In this document: piece by piece, positions 35,232 through 42,540 of the stretch
Layout: each line of letters opens with the position of its first letter
Position numbering within the stretch: position 1 is the first letter of the stretch
Origin: Burkholderiales bacterium
GTDB lineage: Bacteria; Pseudomonadota; Gammaproteobacteria; Burkholderiales; Burkholderiaceae_F
Assembly (NCBI GenBank): GCA_900290335.1
Contig: OKRD01000102.1
Location: 1-50,234 of the forward strand
Length of the DNA: 50,234 nucleotides
Direction of reading: 5' to 3'
Translations under genes and position numbers: made by a program
Notes under the pieces: model-generated
What the model was told of the DNA's origin: nothing
Seen by the model: only the letters and a program-made list of their open reading frames with translations
Database searches by the model: none

Positions 35232-36604
35232 ATGACAACATCCTGCGCGAATCACTTCGTTTCCTTTGGCGGCATGCTCGCAGCGACCGCCGGCACCGGC
35301 GCTGCCCGCGAGTCTAGCGTTCCCGCCGCGGCCAGTGTGCGCGCGCGATCCGGCAGTAGCCGCAGCGGGCCGGCGACGCTGCTGCTCGCGCTGGCGCTCG
35401 GATGCCTCACCGGGATGGCCGCGGGCCCGGCCGTCGCCGAGTCCGCGGAGCGCTTCCCGATCACGCCGGAGCAGCGCGAAACGGCGGAAAAGGTCGCCAG
35501 CCGCGGCGTGGCGCTTTCGGACCTGGCGCCGAACGCCCCGTCGAGCTACACGATCAAGCGCGGCGACACGCTTTGGTCGATCGCCACCTTGTTCCTCAAG
35601 TCGCCCTGGCGCTGGCCGGAGCTGTGGGGAATGAACCGCACCCAGATTCGCAATCCGCACCTGATTTTCCCCGGGCAAACTTTGCTGTTGGTCACAACGG
35701 CCGACGGGCGCGCACTGGCGGCGCGCCGCCGGCGAGCGAACCGGCCCCCGCCGCTGCGCCGGCCGCTGCGCCGGCCGCGCCCCCCGCGCCCCCCGTTCCT
35801 ACGGTCAAGCTGAGCCCGCGCGCACGCGATCTGGGTTCGGAGGCAGTGGCTGCGATCTCGAGCATCCCCAATAACCAGATCGAGCCTTTCCTCTCGCAAC
35901 CCTTGGTGGTCGCCGCCTCCGACCTGGAACACTACCCGCGCATCGTGGCTACCCCCGAGGATCGCGTGTACCTGGGCGTGGGCGACAAGGCCTATGCGCG
36001 CGGCATCGGTAACGACACGGTCGAGAGCTATCACGTCTTCCGGCCGGCCACGCCACTGTATGACCCTGATGACATCGAGAGGAAGTCGCCGATAGCGTTC
36101 CAGGCGAAATTCCTCGGTACCGCGCGCGTCATCCGGCGCGGGGAGGTGACGACGCTATCCATCGTCGAGAGCAAGCTGGAAATCGGCGTAGACGACCGCC
36201 TGGTCCCCATCGGCCACCAGGAGCTGCTCAATTACGTTCCACGCCGTCCCGAACGCAACGTCGAGGGCCGTATCGTTTCGATCTATGGCGGCGAAGAATC
36301 GGCGGGCCCGGGCGACGTCGTAACCCTGAATCGGGGCAGCAAGGACGGGCTGGAGATCGGCACCGTGCTGGCAGTGCTGCACAACGGCCAGACCATCGTC
36401 GATCGTACGCAGCCGGGGAACGAAAAGGTCAAGCTCCCGGACGAGGCCATCGCCTACGTGTTCATATTCCGCCTGTTCGACGGCATCTCGTACGGCCTGC
36501 TGGTCGCCACTACCGGGCCGATTGCGGTGGGTGACCGAATTGCGCCGCCCGATGCCAAGCCAACCAACGAGGCGCCGGAGGCAACCATTGGCCCAACGTC
36601 CTGA
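35232..36604 (+). pseudogene. LysM-domain exported protein, interrupted by a frameshift
   Basis: The gene reads in two frames. The first (from ATG 35232) gives a signal-like segment (TLLLALALGCLTGMAAG) and one LysM domain (SSYTIKRGDTLWSIATLFL ... PHLIFPGQTLLLV), then turns into an Arg/Pro-rich nonsense tail ending at 35813. The second frame takes over at about 35705-35725 with a Pro/Ala linker (PASEPAPAAAP) and continues as a ~260-residue conserved domain (e.g. NQIEPFLSQPLVV, YGGEESAGPGDVVTLNRG) to 36604. One missing base near the GGGCGCGCACTGGCGGCGCG stretch would join them into a ~457-residue protein. Betaproteobacteria usually carry an intact LysM protein here, divergent from def. Either the gene is broken or the base is a sequencing/assembly error in a GC-rich stretch; there is no recognisable slippery site. 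Confidence 0.85.
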
Positions 36605-36921
36605 GAGGGCCCACATCGCGTAGGAGCTTGGCCCGGGCGCGCAGCGACTGACCTGCCGGCGCACGGTTCCGGGCACGACTTGCTGGCAAGCGGGCACGGC
36701 GTCTTCGTCTTCCCCGGCTCGTTCGACTCTGCTCGCAGGACCTGCGCGGCAAGCCTGCCAGCGCGCCGCTTGCCCTCGAATTGGCGGGGAAAATCGAGCG
36801 TCCTTCGGGCAATCGCCGCCCGCGCCTGCGCTAAAACGTCTACCAACGGCCTGCGCTCGGGCGGTCCGCATGGGTGGACCGATTGCAAGTTCCGGCGCGG
36901 GGCATTACAGTGCCCGCATCC
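36605..36921. other. Intergenic region without a recognisable gene (usual dprA position)
   Basis: 317 bases between the LysM gene and smg. No frame on either strand reads like a known protein, and short frames across it are shadows. Related genomes commonly have dprA between the LysM gene and smg; nothing here resembles its Rossmann core. The region presumably holds the smg promoter, but I cannot identify a clear -35/-10. Confidence 0.5.
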
Positions 36922-37383
36922 ATGTTTGACGTGCTCGTCTACCTGTACGAGAACTACCGCGCGTTCGAGGCCTGCCGCGACGCTACCGCTCTCGGCCGCA
37001 CCTTGGCGGACGCAGGATTCGACGACGACGAGATTCGCGAGGCGCTCTCCTGGCTGCAGGGGCTCGCCCGCATCGTGCAGGACGCTGACACGCTGGCGCT
37101 CGATCGCAGCAGCGGCATGCGTGTCTACGCGCCGGCCGAAACCGAACAGCTGGGCCTTGCGGCGGTCGGCTTTCTCATGTACCTGGACTCGGCCGCGCAG
37201 CTTACCGCCAAGCAGCGGGAGATCGTCATTGAGCGGGCGTTGGCCATCAATGACCCCCCGCTGTCCATCGCGACGATGAAGATCATTGTCCTGATGGTGC
37301 TTTGGAGTCATTCGTCCGACGTCGACTTCCTGCTGCTCGAGGAGTTGCTCGACGACGACCCCGATCAGCGCGCGATGCACTGA
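36922..37383 (+). CDS. smg: Smg family protein (DUF494)
   Basis: 153-residue protein starting MFDVLVYLYENY, the characteristic N-terminus of Smg/DUF494 proteins, with GFDDDEIREALSWLQGL, MRVYAPAETEQLG and the conserved end LEELLDDD. The molecular function is unknown; it is consistently found between dprA and topA/topB in gamma- and betaproteobacteria. Start 36922 is chosen over an upstream Met at 36874 because MFDVL is the family start. Confidence 0.93.
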   Translation: MFDVLVYLYENYRAFEACRDATALGRTLADAGFDDDEIREALSWLQGLARIVQDADTLALDRSSGMRVYAPAETEQLGLAAVGFLMYLDSAAQLTAKQREIVIERALAINDPPLSIATMKIIVLMVLWSHSSDVDFLLLEELLDDDPDQRAMH

Positions 37384-37396
37384 TCCACGCGCTTGC

Positions 37397-37424
37397 CGGT
37401 TCACGCCGCCGCGGCGGTGAACCG
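37397..37424 (+). terminator. Inverted repeat after smg, possible terminator
   Basis: CGGTTCAC and GTGAACCG form an 8-bp perfect stem around a GC-rich 12-base centre that can pair further, 14 bases after the smg stop. A T-tract does not follow directly (CCTGGCGTGCACC), so termination is uncertain. It separates smg from topoisomerase III. Confidence 0.4.
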
Positions 37425-37570
37425 CCTGGCGTGCACCGATTCCATTTCGTTGTTATCCTGAAAAAGGGGAAATCGATCCCGCCTGGTCCACGCATGGCCT
37501 GCCGGTAGCACGCATACACCTGCGCCGCGCAGCAATGGGAGCTTGTCGAGAAGCAGTCAGTCGGGAATCC

Positions 37571-40366
37571 ATGAGCAAGAAGACTCTGATCATCGCAGAA
37601 AAGCCGTCGGTGGCCGCCGATATTGCGCGCGCCCTGGGCGGCTTCGCGAAGCAACCGGATTTCTACGAGAGCGATCCGTACGTCCTATCCTCTGCCGTTG
37701 GGCACCTGCTGGAGCTGCACGAGCCGGAGGAGTACGAGGTCAAGCGGGGCAAGTGGAGCTTCGCGCATCTGCCCGTGATTCCGCCGGAGTTCGCGCTGCG
37801 GCCGATCGAGCGCGCGGAAGCCCGGCTCAAAGTCCTGACGCGGCTCATCAAGCGCAAGGACGTCGGGGCGCTCATCAATGCCTGCGACGCCGGCCGCGAG
37901 GGTGAGCTGATCTTCCGCTACATCGTGCAGCACGCGGGCGCCAAACAGCCGATCAAGCGCCTGTGGCTGCAGTCGATGACCCCGGCCGCGATCCGCGAGG
38001 CCTTCGCCGGGCTGCGATCGGACGCCGACATGCAGCCGCTGGCCGATGCCGCGCGCTGCCGTTCGGAAGCCGACTGGCTCATCGGCATCAACGGCACCCG
38101 TGCCATGACCGCCTTCAACAGCAAAGATGGGGGTTTCTTCCTCACGACGGTGGGCCGCGTGCAGACGCCGACGCTGGCGATCGTCGTGGAACGCGAGGAC
38201 CGCATTCGCAAGTTCGTCGCGCGCGACTACTGGGAGGTGCACGCCCGCTTCGACTGCCGTGCGGGCGACTACGAGGGACGCTGGTTCGATCCGGCGTTCA
38301 AGAAGCGCGAGGACGACGCCGAGGCCAAGGCCGAGCGAATCTGGGACCGTGCTGCGGCCGAGGCGATCGTCGCGGCCTGCAGCGGCAAGCCCGGTACCGT
38401 CAGCGAGGAATCCAAGCCTAGCTCGCAGCTCTCGCCGCTGCTGTTCGACCTGACCTCGCTGCAGCGCGAGGGCAACGCGCGTTTTGGCTTTTCCGCCAAG
38501 ACCACCTTGTCGCTGGCGCAGGCGCTCTACGAGAAGCACAAGGCCCTGACCTATCCGCGTACCGATGCGCGCGCGCTGCCGCAGGACTACATCGAGGTGG
38601 TACAGCAGACCTTGCGCATGATGGTCGGCGAGCCGGCGAGCAAGCGCGGCGGCGGCGTTGCAGGCATCCCGGAATACGCGCCGCATGCGGCGCGCATCCT
38701 GAACAAGGGCTGGGTGCGCCCAAACCGGCGCGTCTTCGATAACACGAAGATCTCGGATCACTTCGCGATCGTCCCGACCCTGCAGGCGCCGGCGGCGCTC
38801 TCCGAGGCCGAGCAGAAAATCTATGACCTCGTCGTGCGACGCTTCCTGGCGGTATTCCACCCCGCCGCCGAATACCTGGTGACGACGCGCATCACCGAAG
38901 TCGAGGGGCACCGCTTCAAGACCGAGGGCAAGGTGCTGGTCGAGCCCGGTTGGCTCGCCGTCTACGGGCGTGAGGCGCAAACCGAACAGGCGTCGCTGGT
39001 GGCCGTCGATGCCGACGAGCGGGTGCGCACGCTGGCGATCAAGGCGGCGGGCCTGCAGACCAAGCCCCCGGCCCGGTACACCGAGGCGACGCTGCTCTCG
39101 GCGATGGAAGGCGCCGGCAAGCTGGTGGACGACGACGAGCTGCGTGCCGCGATGGCGGAGAAGGGCCTGGGAACACCGGCGACGCGGGCGGCAATCATCG
39201 AGGGCCTGATCGCCGAGCGCTACCTCGTGCGCGATGGCCGCGAGCTGCATCCGACCGCCAAGGCTTTTCAGCTCATGACGCTGCTGCGCGGCCTGGGCAT
39301 CGACGAGCTCACGGCCCCCGAGCTCACGGGCGAGTGGGAGCACCGACTGGCCCTGATGGAGCACGGATCGCTGCGGCGCGACGTGTTCATGCGCGAGATC
39401 GCGCAGCTGACCAAGCACATGGTCGAGCGCGCCAAGAGCTACGAATCGGACACGGTGCCGGGCGATTACGCCACGCTGCGCACGCCTTGCCCCAAGTGCG
39501 GCGGCACGGTGCAGGAGAACTACCGCCGGTTTGCCTGCACCCATTGCGACTTCTCGCTGCCCAAGCACCCGGGCAGCCGGACCTTCGAGTACGACGAGGT
39601 CGAGCAGCTGCTCGAGCAGCGCAGCATCGGGCCGCTGACTGGGTTTCGCAGCAAGATGGGCAGGCCCTTTGCCGCAGCGCTGAAGATCTCGCCCGAGTTC
39701 AAGCTCGAATTCGACTTCGGCAACGCGGATGCGGAAGGCGAGGCCGGCGAGGTCGACTTCAGCGGCCTCACCCCGCTGGGGCCCTGTCCCAAGTGCGGTG
39801 CCAACGTCTACGAGCAGCCCATGGCCTACGTCTGCGAAAAATCCGTCGGCGCCGCGCGCAGCTGTGACTTTCGCTCCGGGCGCGTGATCCTGCAGCAGCC
39901 CATCGAGGCCGAGCAGATGCGCAAGTTGCTGGGCGAAGGCCGCACCGACCTGCTGCACGGCTTCGTTTCCAATCGCACGCGTCGCAAGTTCGCCGCCTTC
40001 CTGATACGCAAACCGGATGGATCGACCGGTTTCGAGTTCGAGTCGCGGCTGCAGCGGGGCGCGGCCGGCGCCGACGGCAAGCCGGCACCGGCGCGTGCTG
40101 CCAAGGCCCCGGCACACGCTCCCGTGACGCCGCCGGCTGCGCCCAATACCGCCAAGCCAGTGGCCAAGGCGGCCAAGGCGCGCAAGTCCGCCCAGACCAC
40201 CAAGACCGCCAAGACCACCAAGATCACCAAGGCCACCAAGACGGCCAAGCGGGCACCGGCAGCGCCGCCGGCCGCGCGGCGTACGCCGGCCCCCAAGGCG
40301 CCGGCGCGCGTTGCCAAGAGTGTCAAGGTCGCGCGCCGCGCCGACCGGCGCGCCGGCGCAAAGTAG
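37571..40366 (+). CDS. topB: DNA topoisomerase III with a Lys/Ala/Thr histone-H1-like tail
   Basis: 931-residue type IA topoisomerase. The TOPRIM domain has LIIAEKPSVAADIA and NACDAGREGELIF; the active-site Tyr is in LTYPRTDARAL; the EGLIAERYLVRDGRELHPT region follows. This is TopB-type rather than TopA. C-terminal zinc-ribbon-like segments are CPKCGGTV...CTHC and CPKCGANV...SCDF. The last ~95 residues are a low-complexity basic tail (repeats such as KTAKTTKITKATKTAKR, ending DRRAGAK) resembling histone H1 C-termini, probably aiding DNA binding. Start 37571 (MSKKTLIIAEKP) matches the family; the 12-residue upstream extension does not. This enzyme follows smg in many betaproteobacteria. Confidence 0.95.
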   Translation: MSKKTLIIAEKPSVAADIARALGGFAKQPDFYESDPYVLSSAVGHLLELHEPEEYEVKRGKWSFAHLPVIPPEFALRPIERAEARLKVLTRLIKRKDVGALINACDAGREGELIFRYIVQHAGAKQPIKRLWLQSMTPAAIREAFAGLRSDADMQPLADAARCRSEADWLIGINGTRAMTAFNSKDGGFFLTTVGRVQTPTLAIVVEREDRIRKFVARDYWEVHARFDCRAGDYEGRWFDPAFKKREDDAEAKAERIWDRAAAEAIVAACSGKPGTVSEESKPSSQLSPLLFDLTSLQREGNARFGFSAKTTLSLAQALYEKHKALTYPRTDARALPQDYIEVVQQTLRMMVGEPASKRGGGVAGIPEYAPHAARILNKGWVRPNRRVFDNTKISDHFAIVPTLQAPAALSEAEQKIYDLVVRRFLAVFHPAAEYLVTTRITEVEGHRFKTEGKVLVEPGWLAVYGREAQTEQASLVAVDADERVRTLAIKAAGLQTKPPARYTEATLLSAMEGAGKLVDDDELRAAMAEKGLGTPATRAAIIEGLIAERYLVRDGRELHPTAKAFQLMTLLRGLGIDELTAPELTGEWEHRLALMEHGSLRRDVFMREIAQLTKHMVERAKSYESDTVPGDYATLRTPCPKCGGTVQENYRRFACTHCDFSLPKHPGSRTFEYDEVEQLLEQRSIGPLTGFRSKMGRPFAAALKISPEFKLEFDFGNADAEGEAGEVDFSGLTPLGPCPKCGANVYEQPMAYVCEKSVGAARSCDFRSGRVILQQPIEAEQMRKLLGEGRTDLLHGFVSNRTRRKFAAFLIRKPDGSTGFEFESRLQRGAAGADGKPAPARAAKAPAHAPVTPPAAPNTAKPVAKAAKARKSAQTTKTAKTTKITKATKTAKRAPAAPPAARRTPAPKAPARVAKSVKVARRADRRAGAK

Positions 40367-40467
40367 CGCAGGAACGCGCGGTGGCCGCGCGCGCGGGCCT
40401 GCTCCCGAAAGTGTGAATATTCGACCTGCTCTTGACCGGGGACCGGCGCCCGCTCATCGTTGCCGGC

Positions 40468-41118
40468 ATGCCTACCACGCCTGCCTCGAACTGCTCGTCG
40501 GACCACGTACCGCACTCGCTGGCGCGCGCCAGCGGATCGGTCACCGTCCTGACGCTCGAGGAGCTGGCGCAGCGCATCCGGGTCTTGCAGCCGCCGGCCG
40601 CCTATCGACTGAGCCTGGACAGCGGGGTCGAGTACAAGAACGTGCGCCGGGCCTTCGAGCGACCGCTGGCGGTGCGCCTCGATACCTGGCTGCGGCTGAT
40701 GCGCAGCCTGCGCATCCGGATGGTTGCCGCCGGGTGCGCCGAGGATGTGATCTGGCCCGGCGAGCAGACGCTGCTGGTCGGATTCGACCAGGCGGCCGGC
40801 ACCCTGGTCGCGCCCGCATGCGCCACCAGCCTGCGCGCCTGCCGGATCCGCCGAGGCTGGAGCCGGCGCCAGCTTGCGCTGCGCGCCGGCGTTTCGATGG
40901 ACGCGGTCGATTCGGCGGAGAGCGGTCGGGGCGTGATGGGCAAGCTTGCCCGAGTTTGCGAGCCATTGGGGTTGCGGCTGCTCTATGCCCTGCCGCCCTG
41001 GCATACATCGCTCGAGGAGCTTTGGACCGAACGCGCCGCCCGCTGTCTGTCGCAACCGGCGCAGTACGCGGCGCCCCGCGCGCGCGGCCGATCCTCCAAC
41101 GGCAGCCACTCGCGCTGA
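40468..41118 (+). CDS. Putative XRE-type helix-turn-helix protein
   Basis: 216-residue protein I do not recognise as a whole. The N-terminal half (~30-90) has LTLEELAQRIRVLQPPAAYRL and a NVRRAFERPLAVRLDTWLRLM segment that looks like a degenerate Cro/CI-type HTH. A second, clearer HTH lies at ~130-170 (RIRRGWSRRQLALRAGVSMDAVDSAESG), the standard XRE pattern. The codon pattern and the exact abutment with the next gene (8 bases, convergent) support a real gene. The start is the ATG at 40468; a TTG at 40432 is also in frame. It is probably a transcriptional regulator of unknown target. Confidence 0.7.
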   Translation: MPTTPASNCSSDHVPHSLARASGSVTVLTLEELAQRIRVLQPPAAYRLSLDSGVEYKNVRRAFERPLAVRLDTWLRLMRSLRIRMVAAGCAEDVIWPGEQTLLVGFDQAAGTLVAPACATSLRACRIRRGWSRRQLALRAGVSMDAVDSAESGRGVMGKLARVCEPLGLRLLYALPPWHTSLEELWTERAARCLSQPAQYAAPRARGRSSNGSHSR

Positions 41119-41127
41119 CGCGCAACG

Positions 41128-42369
41128 TTACATCAGGGACAGCAAGGCGTCGGCCGCCGCAATGGCTCGCAACAGCGAGCGATTCACGGCATCGGGCTCC
41201 AGCGGCAGGGCGCTACAGGCCTGGTCATGCGCCGGCACGTCGTCGGACTCCAGGCTCAACACCACGTTGAGCACAGATACATGCGGGCCCTGCCGGGCGA
41301 CGAGCGCGTCGACGACCTCCTGCGGCAGACCGACCTCGCCCAGCAGCGCTGCCAGGGATTGGCCGGTGATCAGGTCCAGCAGGGAAAAGGCGCCGACGAT
41401 GAAGCACTCGTCGGCCTCGTTTTGCGGGCGGCCGCTCGCCAAGCACAGATTCTCCATGCAGTAGCCGCGAACGAGCGTCGTGTAGACCAGCGGCGCGATG
41501 CGCCGGTCCTTGCTGGAGATGGCCAGTATCAACACCAGCCACTTGATCAGGCGCTGGTAGCCGATCGACGCCACCGCCTGGCGCAGCGAGGCCGTGGGCG
41601 TGCCGCGCCGAAACGCCACGCTGTTGGCCAGGGTGAGCAGCATGTAGGCAAGCAGCGGCTCGGCCTCGAAGACTTTTTCCAGGGCGCGGACGTCGGCATC
41701 GGCCCGTATCAGGCGTACCAGCTCGAAAATCGCCCGCTGCGACGGCGAGAGCTCGCGCGGCTTGCTCACGATGGGATGGGGATCGCACAGCGGCCAGCCC
41801 ACGAGCGCATGCGCGCCGGCGGCCAGGGCAGCATCGGCCCGCGCCGCCGTATCCGAATCGAGCGCCAGCACCGGTATCGGTGCCCGCTTGACGGCCGAGG
41901 ACGGGCCAACCAGGTACTGGAAGAACTGCAGGCGCTCGCGCGTCGGCATCGTCTGCTGCAGGCGCAAGGCCTGCCGCACGCCCTGCCGGCGCGATTCGAA
42001 CAAGATCCGCACCCGGGTCTCGTCCTGCAAGTCCGTCTCGGGGATTTCCAGCAGGACGTTGCGCGGCGCAGACCAGCACGACATGGCGGCGTCGATCGCG
42101 CCATCGACCGGCGCCAGCAGTACCAGACCGTGCGGAAACGGGGTTGAGCCGTTTTCGACAAATCCCCGGACTACGCCATCGAGCAAAGCGCTCAAGGGGA
42201 CTGGGGACCGCTCGCCGCGGTTGCGCAGCTCCAGGCGCACCCCTTTTGGCCGCCGGTCGCGGCCGACCAGCAACTGCCACCGCAGGACAAGGGAGTCCAG
42301 CGTGACCGGATCGGGCGTCGCGTCCTCGCCGGCCGGGCCGTCCGGTGATCTGGGTGGGGTATCGAACAA
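41128..42369 (-). CDS. HDOD-domain protein with degenerate EAL-like N-terminus
   Basis: About 413 residues. Residues ~205-395 form an HDOD domain (e.g. LLAYMLLTLANSVAFRRG, SLRQAVASIGYQRLIKWL, FIVGAFSLLDLI), a catalytically dead HD-type signalling module. Residues ~25-200 resemble an EAL fold (RWQLLVGRDRRPKGVRLELR, VLLEIPETDLQDE), but no EAL or metal-binding motif is present, as in the YuxH/CdgJ group. There is no ATG. TTG at 42369 is preferred because GGAG sits 7 bases upstream. The 5' region is divergent from the spermidine-synthase-like gene. Such proteins often influence motility or c-di-GMP responses; no specific role can be assigned. Confidence 0.8.
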   Translation of the reverse strand: MFDTPPRSPDGPAGEDATPDPVTLDSLVLRWQLLVGRDRRPKGVRLELRNRGERSPVPLSALLDGVVRGFVENGSTPFPHGLVLLAPVDGAIDAAMSCWSAPRNVLLEIPETDLQDETRVRILFESRRQGVRQALRLQQTMPTRERLQFFQYLVGPSSAVKRAPIPVLALDSDTAARADAALAAGAHALVGWPLCDPHPIVSKPRELSPSQRAIFELVRLIRADADVRALEKVFEAEPLLAYMLLTLANSVAFRRGTPTASLRQAVASIGYQRLIKWLVLILAISSKDRRIAPLVYTTLVRGYCMENLCLASGRPQNEADECFIVGAFSLLDLITGQSLAALLGEVGLPQEVVDALVARQGPHVSVLNVVLSLESDDVPAHDQACSALPLEPDAVNRSLLRAIAAADALLSLM

Positions 42370-42540
42370 ATGTGCACTCCAGGGCCCGAATCGCCGAAGG
42401 GCGACCGCGCTCTGCGACCAAGGCTCGCCATAGCTTACGTAGCGCCCCGGTGCCAGGTAGCCCGAGAAAGGGGGTCTCCGCCGGCCAGTTGTGGCGATGC
42501 GGCATGCGAGAATCAGCCCCTTTCCCCGGTCTGCACGCCC

